The notes beneath the pieces were generated by a model. The model was given only the letters and a program-made list of their open reading frames with translations. It was not told the origin of the DNA and ran no database searches. The translations under genes and the position numbers were made by a program. A DNA stretch of 33,285 nucleotides, taken from an uncultured Duganella sp. (GTDB lineage: Bacteria; Pseudomonadota; Gammaproteobacteria; Burkholderiales; Burkholderiaceae). The stretch spans positions 1 through 33,285 of the forward strand of contig CAMLRG010000040.1 in NCBI GenBank assembly GCA_946482335.1, written 5' to 3'. Positions 24,047-32,141 of this stretch are shown one piece after another (within the stretch, counting starts at the first letter, position 1; the number at the start of each line of letters is the position of its first letter).

Positions 24047-24466
24047 ATGCAGCAAGTCTCTTGCGGCACGCTAGTATTGAATTCGGCCCGCCAAGTGCTG
24101 CTGTGCCATGTGACCGGGACCGCCAGCTGGGACATCCCGAAGGGCTTGCCGGACCCCGGCGAAACGCCGCTCGCGGCGGCCCGGCGCGAGCTGATGGAAG
24201 AAACGGGGCTGCAATTCGATCCCGCGCGTTACGAGGACTTGGGCGAATTCCCCTATCGTCCCGATAAGCGCCTGCACTTGTTCAAAGTGGAAGCCGGGGA
24301 CGATTTGTGCAACCTGGACCACCTGCGCTGCACCAGTTTCTTCCCCCACCGCCGCACCGGCGAGCCGACGCCGGAAGCCGACGGCTTCCGCTGGGCGGCG
24401 CGCGACGAGCTCAGTACGCTGTGCTGGCCGCGCATGGCGGCGCGGCTGTTGTCGATCCCCTGGTGA
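24047..24466 (+). CDS. Nudix hydrolase
   Basis: This 139-residue protein hydrolyses a nucleoside diphosphate linked to some moiety X. The Nudix box GX5EX7REUXEEXGU is perfect: G33, E39, R47-E48, E51-E52, G54-L55. The sequence SCGTLVLNSARQVLLCHVTGTASWDIPKG is typical of small single-domain Nudix enzymes of the MutT/diadenosine polyphosphate type; the substrate cannot be told. ATG 24047 was chosen over an in-frame TTG at 24020 because AAAGGA lies upstream at about 10 nt. Its TGA abuts the stop of the convergent SDR gene in a shared TGATCA. The 227-bp gap before it holds no gene I can support. Confidence 0.9.
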   Translation: MQQVSCGTLVLNSARQVLLCHVTGTASWDIPKGLPDPGETPLAAARRELMEETGLQFDPARYEDLGEFPYRPDKRLHLFKVEAGDDLCNLDHLRCTSFFPHRRTGEPTPEADGFRWAARDELSTLCWPRMAARLLSIPW

Positions 24467-25207
24467 TCAGGCGCCGCCGGACACGCGCAGCGTGGTGGCG
24501 CTGACGTAGCGCGCCGCCGGCGACAGCAGCCACACCGCCGCTTCCGCGATTTCCTCCGGCTCGCCCACGCGCTGCATGGGGATGCGGGCGGCTACGCGCG
24601 CCGGCCGGCCCGGGTCGCCCGAGGTGGTGTGGATGTCGGTCTGGGTGGTGCCCGGCGCGACGCCGCACACGCGAATCCCCTCCGCCGCCACTTCCTTGCC
24701 CAGCCCCATGGTGAAGGTATCGACCGCCGCCTTGCTGGCGGCATAAGCCACGTATTCGTTCGGACTCCCCGCCGTGGCGGCGGTGGAACTGATGTTCACG
24801 ATCACCCCGCCCTGGCCGTGCGCGCGGAACGCCGCCAGCGCGTGGCGGCTGGCCTGCATCAGGCCCAGCACATTGGTGCGGAACACCAGCTCCACTGTGG
24901 CGGGGTCGGCATCGCTGAAATTGCCCAGGCCGCCCGTGATGCCGGCATTGTTGACCAGGCCGGACACCGGCCCCAGCTCACGTTCGACGGTGGCGAACAG
25001 GCGTGCGATATCGTGCTCGCTTGCCATATCGGCCTGCACCGCCAGCGCGCGGCCGCCGCCTGCCTCGATGTCCGCCACCACGCTGGCCGCCGCCGCGGCA
25101 TCGCGCTGGTAATTCACGGCCACCACCCAGCCATCGGCCGCCGCCCGGCGCGCGATGGCGGCGCCGATGCCACGGCTGGCGCCTGTCACGATCAGTATTT
25201 TCTCCAT
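24467..25207 (-). CDS. Short-chain dehydrogenase/reductase (classical SDR)
   Basis: This 246-residue NAD(P)-dependent oxidoreductase has coenzyme motif TGASRGIG (8-15), NNAG (87-90), and catalytic Ser141/142, Tyr156 and Lys160 (YAASK). It is FabG-like or glucose-dehydrogenase-like, but the substrate loop does not identify a substrate. The Arg12 after TGAS and NYQR following strand 2 favour NADP. The C terminus SATTLRVSGGA is typical of the family. It is convergent with the Nudix gene and divergent from the bacteriohemerythrin gene. Function in the cell is unknown; sugar, lipid or xenobiotic reduction are all possible. Confidence 0.9.
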   Translation of the reverse strand: MEKILIVTGASRGIGAAIARRAAADGWVVAVNYQRDAAAAASVVADIEAGGGRALAVQADMASEHDIARLFATVERELGPVSGLVNNAGITGGLGNFSDADPATVELVFRTNVLGLMQASRHALAAFRAHGQGGVIVNISSTAATAGSPNEYVAYAASKAAVDTFTMGLGKEVAAEGIRVCGVAPGTTQTDIHTTSGDPGRPARVAARIPMQRVGEPEEIAEAAVWLLSPAARYVSATTLRVSGGA

Positions 25208-25284
25208 GGCTTATTGTAGTTGATCTGGATCATGGAAGCCGGGTGCCGCCGGCGCCAGACTGACAGGATCGACAAGGAGAGCAC

Positions 25285-25740
25285 ATGCCACGACTCGAAT
25301 GGAGCCCGCTGCTGGAAACCGGCGTGGCCGCAATGGACTCGGCGCACCGCGCCCTGCTGCAAGCGATCCACGCCACCATCGACGCCGACGACGGCGCCCT
25401 GCCCGGCTGCATCGCCGGCCTGCTGGACGCCCTGGCCGCTGATTTCGCCGAGGAGGAAGTGCTGATGGACCGCCTGCACTACCCCAGCGGCCACGAACAC
25501 CGCGCCGCACACCGCCGTGTGCTGGCCGCCCTGCAGCACGCCTTGCCGGTCGCGCCGCACGACCCCGCGGATGCGCGCGCGTTGCTGGAGCGCTTGCCGC
25601 ACTGGTTCCTCCATCACCTGGGCACCATGGACTTGCCGCTGGCGGTGGCCCTGGAAAGCGCCGGCCGTCCGCATAGCCAGCCCCCCAGTGCGGAACTGCG
25701 GGTCCGGCTGGCGCAACTGTTACAGCAGCAATCGATCTGA
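25285..25740 (+). CDS. Bacteriohemerythrin-like protein with one altered iron ligand
   Basis: This 151-residue four-helix hemerythrin carries most of the di-iron ligands: H21 (MDSAH), E57, H72 and H76 (HEHRAAH), H111 and D116 (HHLGTMD). The ligand four residues before E57, His in canonical proteins (HFxxEE), is Asp53 here (ADFAEEE). Asp can bind iron, but the O2-binding chemistry may change, or one iron site may be weakened. The opening LEWSPLLETGVAAMD is typical of bacteriohemerythrins. Ribosome site AAGGAGA is 5-6 nt before the ATG. It is a second hemerythrin-type protein in the window, unrelated in position to the one at 7514-8008. Confidence 0.88.
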   Translation: MPRLEWSPLLETGVAAMDSAHRALLQAIHATIDADDGALPGCIAGLLDALAADFAEEEVLMDRLHYPSGHEHRAAHRRVLAALQHALPVAPHDPADARALLERLPHWFLHHLGTMDLPLAVALESAGRPHSQPPSAELRVRLAQLLQQQSI

Positions 25741-25835
25741 ACTGACGATAGATTGCATCTAAATATATTGGCTTCCGGAATCACTTGATGGGGCATAACA
25801 TGAGCCCATACCATCTTCCCTGAAGGAGCCATAAC

Positions 25836-26252
25836 ATGAACCAGCAAATCAACACCGCCTACCTGCCGCTTGCCGCCCGCCTGCTGATGGCAGCCATCTT
25901 CGTCCTGAGCGGCATCGGCAAGATTGCCAACCCGGCTGCCACCATCGGCTATATCAACGCCATGGGCCTGCCCTTCCCAGAACTGGCCCTGGCCGGCGCC
26001 ATCGGCGTGGAGGTCATTGGCGGCCTCCTGCTGGTGGCAGGTTTTTACACCCGCCCGGTGGCCCTGGCATTGGCCGCGTTCTCCATCGTGACCGGCCTGG
26101 TGTTCCACAGTGCGGTCGGTGACCAGAACCAGATGATCCACCTGATGAAGAACCTGGCCATGGCCGGCGGCCTGCTGCAGATCGCCGCCTTCGGTGCCGG
26201 TACCCTGAGCCTGGATGCGCGCCGCGCACCGGGCGCAGTGCGCCCGGCCTGA
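25836..26252 (+). CDS. DoxX family membrane protein
   Basis: This 138-residue protein has four membrane helices (about 11-27, 50-70, 74-92, 105-122). Helix 1 with LLMAAIFVLSGIGKI and the segment GLPFPELALAGAIGVEVIGGLLLVA fit the DoxX/YphA family. Members are linked to thiosulfate:quinone oxidoreductase subunits or to redox and oxidative-stress complexes, but the role of single DoxX proteins in bacteria is poorly known. Ribosome site TGAAGGAG lies 7 nt before the ATG. It stands alone; the next gene is convergent 5 bp away. Confidence 0.9.
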   Translation: MNQQINTAYLPLAARLLMAAIFVLSGIGKIANPAATIGYINAMGLPFPELALAGAIGVEVIGGLLLVAGFYTRPVALALAAFSIVTGLVFHSAVGDQNQMIHLMKNLAMAGGLLQIAAFGAGTLSLDARRAPGAVRPA

Positions 26253-26257
26253 CCGGC

Positions 26258-27022
26258 TTAATACGGGTGCTGCGGCGGCAGGTGCGGCCGCGCACGCACG
26301 TCGTCGATGATGGGAACGATGGCAAGCCCCAGCAGCACCGCCGCCAGGGGCAAGGTGGCGCCGAAGCCGATGAACTTGAAGCCGAACGCGCCCGCCAGCG
26401 CGCCGCCGAAGAAGGACGACACCAGCGCCAGCAGGATGCGCAAGCGTTTCCAGTCGGCCGCCACGCGCGGCACCGCCTGCGCATCGCGATTCCAGTAAAA
26501 GGCCTTGCCGGTCTCGATGCCAAGGTCGGTGATGATCCCCGTCATGTGCGTGGTACGGATCTCGGCGTTCGACAGCTTGGTGATGACCGCGTTCTGCAAT
26601 CCCATCATGAAGCACAGCAGCATCACCGTCGCCGGCAGCACGATCACGTCGATCGCCTGCAATTGCGTGCCCAGTACGCCGAAGGCCAGCAACAGCACGG
26701 CCTCCAGCAGCAGCGGCAGGGCAAATTCGCTGTGCAGGTTGCGGCGGCGCGCAAAGTTCACCATGATGGCGCAGCAGGCCGCGCCGGCCAGGAAGGCCAG
26801 CAAGGCGCCCGCGCAGTCCAGCGCCGCATCGATGGCGCCCAGCACCAGGTCGTCGGCGGCGGACGACAGGATGCCGGTCATATGGGAGGTGTACTGCTTG
26901 ACGGCGAGGAAGCCGCCGGCATTGGCGGCACCGGCCACAAAGGCCAGCGCGATGCCGAGGTGGCGGTTAGCTTGGGCGGCGCGCTGCCGCCCTGTCAGGC
27001 GCCTGACGTAATTGATTGGCAT
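26258..27022 (-). CDS. DUF1275 (YoaK-like) membrane protein
   Basis: This 254-residue protein has about six membrane helices. The family opening IALAFVAGAANAGGFLAVKQYTSHMTGILS and the repeat-like NAVITKLSNAEIRTTHMTGIITDLG are clear markers of DUF1275/YoaK. The two THMTGI/SHMTGI motifs suggest an internal duplication. Function is unknown; a transport role has been suggested for the family. The ribosome site GGGGATGA precedes the ATG. It is convergent with doxX and not clearly part of an operon. Confidence 0.92.
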   Translation of the reverse strand: MPINYVRRLTGRQRAAQANRHLGIALAFVAGAANAGGFLAVKQYTSHMTGILSSAADDLVLGAIDAALDCAGALLAFLAGAACCAIMVNFARRRNLHSEFALPLLLEAVLLLAFGVLGTQLQAIDVIVLPATVMLLCFMMGLQNAVITKLSNAEIRTTHMTGIITDLGIETGKAFYWNRDAQAVPRVAADWKRLRILLALVSSFFGGALAGAFGFKFIGFGATLPLAAVLLGLAIVPIIDDVRARPHLPPQHPY

Positions 27023-27104
27023 TCATCCCCGGTACGGTGAGAGACAGATAGTTACGATTCTGCACCAGCCGGGACAAAACGTCGAGCGGTAAGGCTGGGG
27101 CGCC

Positions 27105-28040
27105 TTAGCGGATGCCCCAGATGAACGGGTCGCTGGGGTCCAGCACCAGGGTGGACGTCGCGTTGACCCAGGCCTTGCCGCGGATGCTGGGCAGCACGCG
27201 CTCGCCATCGCGGCGGAACGTGCCTTCGAATACGCTGCCGACGATGCTTTCCTGGCGCCAGATGTCGCCCTCGGCAAGTTTGCCGTCCGCCGCCAGGCAA
27301 GCCAGCTTGGCGCTGGTGCCGGTGCCGCAAGGCGAGCGGTCGTAGGCATTGCCCGGGCACAGCACGAAATTACGGCTGTCGCCCGCGCCGCCGGGGGATT
27401 CGGCAAAGAGTTCGATGTGATCGATCAGCGCACCGTTATCGCCGGTGATGCCCTGCGCTTCCAGCGCATCCTTGATCGCGGTGGTATAGGCCGACAGCGC
27501 ACGCACATTGCCCAATTCCAGCCGCTGGCCATGGTCGGACACCAGGAAGAACCAGTTGCCACCCCAGGCAATATCGCCTCGCACCACGCCATAACCCGGC
27601 ACGTCCACCGGCACCGCCGCAGCCTTGCGCCAGGCCGGCACGTTGTTCACGGTCACGTTGCCGTCTTCGTGCAGCTCCGCTTCCACCACGCCCACCGGCG
27701 TGTCGATACGGTGCACGCCCGCGCCCAGGCGGCCCATGAAGGCCAGCGACGCAACCAGGCCGATGGTGCCGTGGCCGCACATGCCGAGATAGCCGACATT
27801 GTTGAAGAAGATGACGCCTGCGGCACAATCGGGGGCGTGCGGCTGGCACAGCAGCGCACCCACCAGAACGTCCGAACCGCGCGGCTCGCACACCACGCCG
27901 GAGCGGAAACCGTCATGCTCGCTGCGGAAGCGCGCCAGGCGCTCGCTCAACGGGCCGCTGCCCAGGTCCGGGCCGCCGTCAATCACCAGGCGGGTCGGTT
28001 CGCCGCCGGTGTGGGAATCGATAATGGAGATGGTTTTCAT
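27105..28040 (-). CDS. 4-hydroxyproline 2-epimerase (proline racemase family)
   Basis: This 311-residue cofactor-free epimerase has two catalytic cysteines, C88 ([11 protein letters not shown]) and C238 ([14 protein letters not shown]). Having both Cys separates racemases and epimerases from trans-3-hydroxy-L-proline dehydratases, which carry Thr at the second place. The start [14 protein letters not shown] and the N-terminal half are typical of 4-hydroxyproline 2-epimerases, which turn trans-4-hydroxy-L-proline into cis-4-hydroxy-D-proline. Proline racemase is the alternative. Start ATG 28040 was chosen; two ATGs at 28049 and 28052 would add 3-4 residues. It is divergent from the PAS-AraC regulator. 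The later genes of the pathway (hydroxy-D-proline oxidase, deaminase, dehydrogenase) are not in the window. Confidence 0.92.
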   Translation of the reverse strand: MKTISIIDSHTGGEPTRLVIDGGPDLGSGPLSERLARFRSEHDGFRSGVVCEPRGSDVLVGALLCQPHAPDCAAGVIFFNNVGYLGMCGHGTIGLVASLAFMGRLGAGVHRIDTPVGVVEAELHEDGNVTVNNVPAWRKAAAVPVDVPGYGVVRGDIAWGGNWFFLVSDHGQRLELGNVRALSAYTTAIKDALEAQGITGDNGALIDHIELFAESPGGAGDSRNFVLCPGNAYDRSPCGTGTSAKLACLAADGKLAEGDIWRQESIVGSVFEGTFRRDGERVLPSIRGKAWVNATSTLVLDPSDPFIWGIR

Positions 28041-28046
28041 GCTTGC

Positions 28047-28099
28047 CATCATAGGGCTTGCCGGGGGTCCCGTCTTGCATCGCAAGCCCTTTGATGATG
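28047..28099. promoter_or_regulatory. Large inverted repeat in the epimerase-regulator divergent region
   Basis: AGGGCTTGC (28053-28061) pairs with GCAAGCCCT (28082-28090) across a 20-nt centre, and outer CATCAT (28047-28052) pairs with the ATGATG following the right arm, with small bulges. It lies between the divergent epimerase and AraC-type genes, where the regulator should bind. It could be an operator or an RNA hairpin at the start of the epimerase mRNA. No -35/-10 pair is convincing here. Confidence 0.4.
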
Positions 28100-28149
28100 A
28101 CGAAATCCGCATAACCGTGTAAAAATGGACAAATTCACGGGAGATTGGG

Positions 28150-28905
28150 ATGTCAGTACAACTTTTGCATGGCGCCGCGCGCAACGACCTGGCTGCCAGG
28201 ATCGGCGACGTGTTCTTTTCCGAGCCCCTGTTCGATGCCCTGCCGGACGTGGTGTTTTTCGTCAAGGACCGCGCCGCGCGCTATGTGGTGGTGAACCACA
28301 CGCTGGCGCGCCGCTGCGGCATGAAGGACAAGGCCAGCCTGCTGGGCAAGACCGCCAACGAAGTGTTCCCGGCGCCGCTGGGCCAGCGCTTCCAGGCCCA
28401 GGACCGGGCGGTGCTGGAAGATGGGGTGCAGATCGAGGACCAGCTGGAACTGCACCTCTACCCCAACCGCGATCCCGGCTGGTGCCTGACCCAGAAGCGG
28501 CCCTTGCGCGATGTCCACGGCGCCATCGTCGGCCTGGCCGGCGTGTCGCGCGACCTGGCCATGGCCGACAACAAGAACCCGGCCTATCACAAGGTGGCCG
28601 ATGCGGTGCGCCTGATCCACGAAAAGTACGGCGAAGCGCTGACGCTGCCGCAGCTGGCGCGCACCGCCAATATGTCAGTGGCCCAGATCGAACGCTACTT
28701 CGAGCGCATCTTCCACCTCACGCCGCGCCAGATGATCATCAAGACCCGCCTTGAAGCCGCCTCGCGCATGCTGGCCGGCGACGCCAGCGTCTCCGACATC
28801 GCCCAAGCCTGCGGCTACGCCGACCACAGCGCCTTCACCCGCCAGTTCCGCGCCACTGTCGGCGTCACGCCAAGCGAATACCGGCTCCTGCTCCGCGAAG
28901 GTTAA
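28150..28905 (+). CDS. PAS-AraC family transcriptional regulator
   Basis: This 251-residue regulator joins a PAS-like sensor (about 25-140: [52 protein letters not shown]) to an AraC-type DNA-binding domain with two helix-turn-helices (about 150-251: [21 protein letters not shown], then [20 protein letters not shown] and [10 protein letters not shown]). Ribosome site GGGAG is 7 nt before the ATG. It is divergent from the hydroxyproline epimerase and is its most likely activator. The ligand is unknown; hydroxyproline or a redox signal are both possible. A PAS sensor replacing the usual cupin domain is an uncommon AraC architecture. Confidence 0.92.
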   Translation: MSVQLLHGAARNDLAARIGDVFFSEPLFDALPDVVFFVKDRAARYVVVNHTLARRCGMKDKASLLGKTANEVFPAPLGQRFQAQDRAVLEDGVQIEDQLELHLYPNRDPGWCLTQKRPLRDVHGAIVGLAGVSRDLAMADNKNPAYHKVADAVRLIHEKYGEALTLPQLARTANMSVAQIERYFERIFHLTPRQMIIKTRLEAASRMLAGDASVSDIAQACGYADHSAFTRQFRATVGVTPSEYRLLLREG

Positions 28906-28939
28906 TATGGCAGCGGATCCACTTTGAAGGAGAGCAGCC

Positions 28940-29623
28940 ATGGTGAAACGAACGATCACGCCGCCCGCGGCGGTGCTGCCGGCAATGCGTTCAGTCGTCC
29001 CTCCTGCGGTACAGCGCAAGACGCGCGCCCTGCCGGCCGTCGTGGCACCAATGGCACCGTCGGCAGGGACCGTCTGGCAACGGCTGGCGCCGCACAGGGC
29101 GGTCATCCAAAAGATGGAAGCGCCAACCCTGGCACAGGCCGCCCCGCAAGTCAGCTACAAAATGCTCGCGGAGCGCGACGAGCTCTACCACAGCACGGGT
29201 CTTACCAAGGCAAAGGCGAAAGATATCGTCGACAAAAAGGATACGCTGCGCACGCCAGCCTACTTCAAGGACGTTGCATACAATTCCTACGGCGGGCGAC
29301 TGATTATCTTCAAGATCCGGGCCCCCTTGCAAGTGGTGGACTTCAGCGTCCCGGAGTGCGCCGAAGCCTTCTATTCCGAGCTTGTCCAGGCTTCCCAGTT
29401 TGACGCCGCCGAGGCACTGGTGCACAAGGCGAAGGGCAAGGTCGCCAATGGTAAATGGGTGGTGAAGCCGGCAGCGATCTATATGACGAGGAGCGACCTG
29501 GACAAATCGCTGGAGGCCGGCCTGGCGGCGCTCGGCAAGGCCGGATGGTTGATGCCATTCAATGGCTTCAATGAAATCATGTTGCTCAATCTGTCCAACG
29601 TCGAGGCAAGCAGCTGGATCTGA
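28940..29623 (+). CDS. Unknown protein with possible ADP-ribosyltransferase fold
   Basis: This 227-residue protein matches no family I know. Residues 1-70 are Pro/Ala/Val-rich and contain VQRK and VIQKM motifs, a style I associate with leaders of contractile-injection-system-linked proteins. The rest (72-227) is a folded domain: LYHSTGL (82-88), AYFKDVAYNSYGGRLIIFKI (107-126), a helical middle, and GFNEIMLLN (209-217). LYHST with a later Tyr and a Glu in NEIML recalls the His-Tyr-Glu triad of PARP-like ADP-ribosyltransferases (H84, Y108/Y114/Y117, E212). Ribosome site GAAGGAGAG precedes the ATG. It starts 34 bp after the AraC-type gene, and codon use looks less GC-biased than neighbours by eye. 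Function is not established; no immunity gene is evident. Confidence 0.8.
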   Translation: MVKRTITPPAAVLPAMRSVVPPAVQRKTRALPAVVAPMAPSAGTVWQRLAPHRAVIQKMEAPTLAQAAPQVSYKMLAERDELYHSTGLTKAKAKDIVDKKDTLRTPAYFKDVAYNSYGGRLIIFKIRAPLQVVDFSVPECAEAFYSELVQASQFDAAEALVHKAKGKVANGKWVVKPAAIYMTRSDLDKSLEAGLAALGKAGWLMPFNGFNEIMLLNLSNVEASSWI

Positions 29624-29638
29624 GCAGGCTGCGCGGCT

Positions 29639-30238
29639 TCAGGCGATGCCGTTGCGGCCGAACTCGCGGAAGCCTGGCCGTTCCAGCAGGCGCTCGACGT
29701 AGGCGGCGATGGCCGGATAGTCTGGGCGGTCGATGGGGGTCATCAGCCAGCGGTTCAGCGACAGCCCCAGCACGATGTCGGCCAGCGTGAAGTGCGCGCC
29801 GGCGGCGAAGGGGCCGGCGGCGGCCAGGTGGCGCTCGAGGATGCCGACGTTGCGGTTCCAGGCATCGGCGCTGGCGGCGATCTGCGCCGGATCGGCAAAC
29901 GCCGGATTTTGCCGCACCAGCGCCATGAAGGCATAGCGCCAGGAGGCGTTCAGGTCGGTGGCTTGCCAATCCATCCACTGTTCGACGCACGCGCGGGCTT
30001 GCGGCTCCGCCGGCAGCAGATCGCCGCGGCCCGCCTTGCCGCACAGGTAGCGGCAAATGCTGTTCGATTCCCACAGCACAAAATCGCCGTCCACCAGCAC
30101 CGGCACCAGGCCATTCGGGTTCAGCGCGGCGTGCTCCGCCTGCCACTCCTGGCGCTCATAGGCCAGACCCGTTTCGGCCAGGGTCCACAAGACTTTGCGC
30201 ACATTGATCGAAGTTGTCTTGCCAATCAGCTTCAGCAT
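29639..30238 (-). CDS. Glutathione S-transferase family protein
   Basis: This 199-residue protein has an N-terminal thioredoxin-like domain (1-75): MLKLIGKTTSINVRKVLW with Ser10 as probable glutathione-activating residue, cis-Pro46 in GLVPVL, and the glutathione-binding E57-S58 (ESNSICRYL). A helical C-terminal domain follows (85-195), with FTLADIVLGL containing the N-capping Asp. GSTs detoxify electrophiles or reduce peroxides and disulfides. Its ATG follows the ABC ATPase stop by a single base (TAAGATG), so it is the last gene of the transporter operon. That coupling is unusual and suggests the transported compound is reactive or glutathione-conjugated, though this is inference. Confidence 0.92.
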   Translation of the reverse strand: MLKLIGKTTSINVRKVLWTLAETGLAYERQEWQAEHAALNPNGLVPVLVDGDFVLWESNSICRYLCGKAGRGDLLPAEPQARACVEQWMDWQATDLNASWRYAFMALVRQNPAFADPAQIAASADAWNRNVGILERHLAAAGPFAAGAHFTLADIVLGLSLNRWLMTPIDRPDYPAIAAYVERLLERPGFREFGRNGIA

Positions 30239-30239
30239 C

Positions 30240-30968
30240 TTATAGCCCCAGTTGCGACAGGATGTCGTCTTTCAGTTGCTGCAGTTCAGGATGCGACAGC
30301 TTGCGCGGATGCGCATGTCCGACCTTAAAGCTGGCCTGGATCCGCGTCGGGCGCGGCGACAGCACGAGGATGCGGTCGGCCAGGTAGATTGCCTCTTCCA
30401 CATCGTGCGTGATCAGGAGTACCGTGTGGCGCTCCTCGGCCAGCACGCGCAGCAGTTCGTTGCGCATCTTCAGGTTCATCAACGCGTCCAGTGCGGAGAA
30501 CGGTTCGTCCATGTAAAGGATCTCGGGCTTGACCACCAGCGCACGCGCGATCTCGGCGCGCTTCAGCATGCCACCCGACAGCTCGTGCGGATAGGCGTTC
30601 TCAAACCCCTTCAAGCCCACCATTTCCGCATAATGGTCGGCCAGTGCTGCCTTGTCGCCATGCTGGTCGCCATTCAGGCCGAACATCAGGTTCTGCTGCA
30701 CCGTCAGCCACGGGAAGACCGAGCCATGCTGCGAGATCACGATGCCTTTCGGGCTTGGCTTCGTCATCGCCTTGCCGTCAATGGCCACCGAGCCTTCGTC
30801 CGGATGCTCGAAGCCGGCCACGATCTTCATCAGCGTCGACTTGCCGCAACCGGAAGGCCCGACAATCGCCACGAATTCACCATCGGCGACGGAAAAGTCG
30901 ACGCCGTCCACCACCGGCAGTGCATTGAAATTCTTCTTGATCTGCTTGACGGTAATCTTAGCGTCCAT
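30240..30968 (-). CDS. ABC transporter ATP-binding protein, SsuB/TauB/NrtD type
   Basis: This 242-residue cytosolic ATPase subunit has Walker A GPSGCGKST (37-45), Q-loop Q80 (VISQHGSVFPWLTV), signature LSGGM (130-134), Walker B ILYMDEP (150-156) and switch His188 (ITHDVEEA). The FPWLTV sequence after the Q loop and THDVEEAIYLADRILVLSPRP are typical of importers for nitrate, sulfonates, taurine, thiamine precursors and similar ligands. It overlaps the permease gene by 11 bp. The substrate cannot be told from the ATPase. Confidence 0.95.
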   Translation of the reverse strand: MDAKITVKQIKKNFNALPVVDGVDFSVADGEFVAIVGPSGCGKSTLMKIVAGFEHPDEGSVAIDGKAMTKPSPKGIVISQHGSVFPWLTVQQNLMFGLNGDQHGDKAALADHYAEMVGLKGFENAYPHELSGGMLKRAEIARALVVKPEILYMDEPFSALDALMNLKMRNELLRVLAEERHTVLLITHDVEEAIYLADRILVLSPRPTRIQASFKVGHAHPRKLSHPELQQLKDDILSQLGL

Positions 30969-31716
30969 AGCGCCACCTTACGACTTTGAGTTTTTCCAAC
31001 AGGCGCATGATGCCATCCAGCGCCAGCCCGATCAGGCCGATGATGATCATGCCGGCGATCACCAGGTCATAGCGGTTGCCCGCATTGCGCGAATCGATGA
31101 TCAGGTAGCCAAGGCCGGAGCGCAAGGCGATCATCTCGGCTGCCACCACCACCAGCCACGCCACGCCGAGCGAAATGCGCATGCCGACGATAATCTCCGG
31201 CAGCACCGCCGGCACGATCACCTGGCGGAACAGCTTGGCGCGCGACACGCCAAAGTTTTCCGCCGCACGCAGGTAGCGCTTCTCGATGGTATGCACGCCC
31301 GCCGCCGTCTGCACGATCATCGGGAACACGGCTGCGATAAAGATCAGGAATACGGGCGAAGCATTGCCGACGCCGAACCACAGGATCGCCACCGGAATCC
31401 AGGCGATCGGCGAAATCGGGCGCAGGATCTGGAACACCGGGTTGAGCGTGCGGAAGGCGCCATCCACCCGTCCCATCCACAGCCCCAGCGGCACCGCGAC
31501 CACGATCGCCAGCGAAAAGCCCATGCCGACCCGCATCAGCGAGGCGCCGATATGCTCCCACAGGCTGCCATCCTCCACCAGTTCCATGGTGCCGGTGACC
31601 ACTTGCGCGGGCGTCGGGAAAATAAGGCTTTCGGTGGCCACCACCACATACCACCAGACGGCGACAATCGCCACCAGCACCGCCAGCGGCGGCCATATCT
31701 TGTTCAGTCTCTCCAT
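30958..31716 (-). CDS. ABC transporter permease, SsuC/TauC/NrtB type
   Basis: This 252-residue permease has about six membrane helices (first at about 10-30). It has the BPD_transp_1 coupling region RAAENFGVSRAKLFRQVIVPAVLPEIIVGMRISLGVAW, including the EAA-like loop (AAENFGVS... VIVPAVLPEI), and an upstream segment with a periplasmic region (FPTPAQVVTGTMELVEDG). It is in the family of sulfonate, taurine and nitrate permeases. It overlaps the cupredoxin gene by 13 bp and the ATPase gene by 11 bp, so translation is coupled throughout. Confidence 0.95.
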   Translation of the reverse strand: MERLNKIWPPLAVLVAIVAVWWYVVVATESLIFPTPAQVVTGTMELVEDGSLWEHIGASLMRVGMGFSLAIVVAVPLGLWMGRVDGAFRTLNPVFQILRPISPIAWIPVAILWFGVGNASPVFLIFIAAVFPMIVQTAAGVHTIEKRYLRAAENFGVSRAKLFRQVIVPAVLPEIIVGMRISLGVAWLVVVAAEMIALRSGLGYLIIDSRNAGNRYDLVIAGMIIIGLIGLALDGIMRLLEKLKVVRWRYGR

Positions 31717-32141
31717 GGGGCTTTTTCAAACAGGGTTTTCAGGCGCCATTGCAGCCGCTGCCAGCCGGTTTGCGGCGTGGCTTGGACCACGACCGTCATC
31801 TGGCCGCTGGCATGCGCGGTGCAGGCGAAAGGATGTTCTCCCGCCTGCTCGAATGGCAGGCGGAAGTCCTGGCCCGGCATGATCAGCACGGGTCCGAAGA
31901 TCTGGGGCACGGTATCGCTGTTGCGCAGCAGGAGCACGTCGTTCACGCCCAGCACCAGCGTGATGGTGTCGGGCAGGATTTCCGCTTTGTCGCCCGCCAT
32001 CCGGCGCGCCCAGGTGCCCTTCGGGATCTCGAACAGCGCATCGCGCGAAGCCGGACGGATGGGCGCGAACGCGGCCCAGGACAGCGCGCCCGCAATGGCG
32101 GCTGCCAGCAGCAGCGCGACGACCGCCAGGCGCCGCGTCAT
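31704..32141 (-). CDS. Membrane-anchored cupredoxin-like protein
   Basis: This 145-residue protein has an N-terminal signal or anchor helix (RRLAVVALLLAAAIAGALSW) and a periplasmic cupredoxin fold (about 52-120). The copper loop near the C terminus is FACTAHASGQM, giving Cys107, His110 and Met115. The expected first His, after the LLLRNSDTVP strand turn, is Gln80 (VPQIFGP), so the site may be Cu with three protein ligands or may only bind transiently. It lies directly after the SCO gene with a 4-bp ATGA overlap and runs into the permease gene. A role in copper handling or electron transfer linked to the ABC transporter is inferred from the overlap. Confidence 0.85.
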   Translation of the reverse strand: MTRRLAVVALLLAAAIAGALSWAAFAPIRPASRDALFEIPKGTWARRMAGDKAEILPDTITLVLGVNDVLLLRNSDTVPQIFGPVLIMPGQDFRLPFEQAGEHPFACTAHASGQMTVVVQATPQTGWQRLQWRLKTLFEKAPWRD

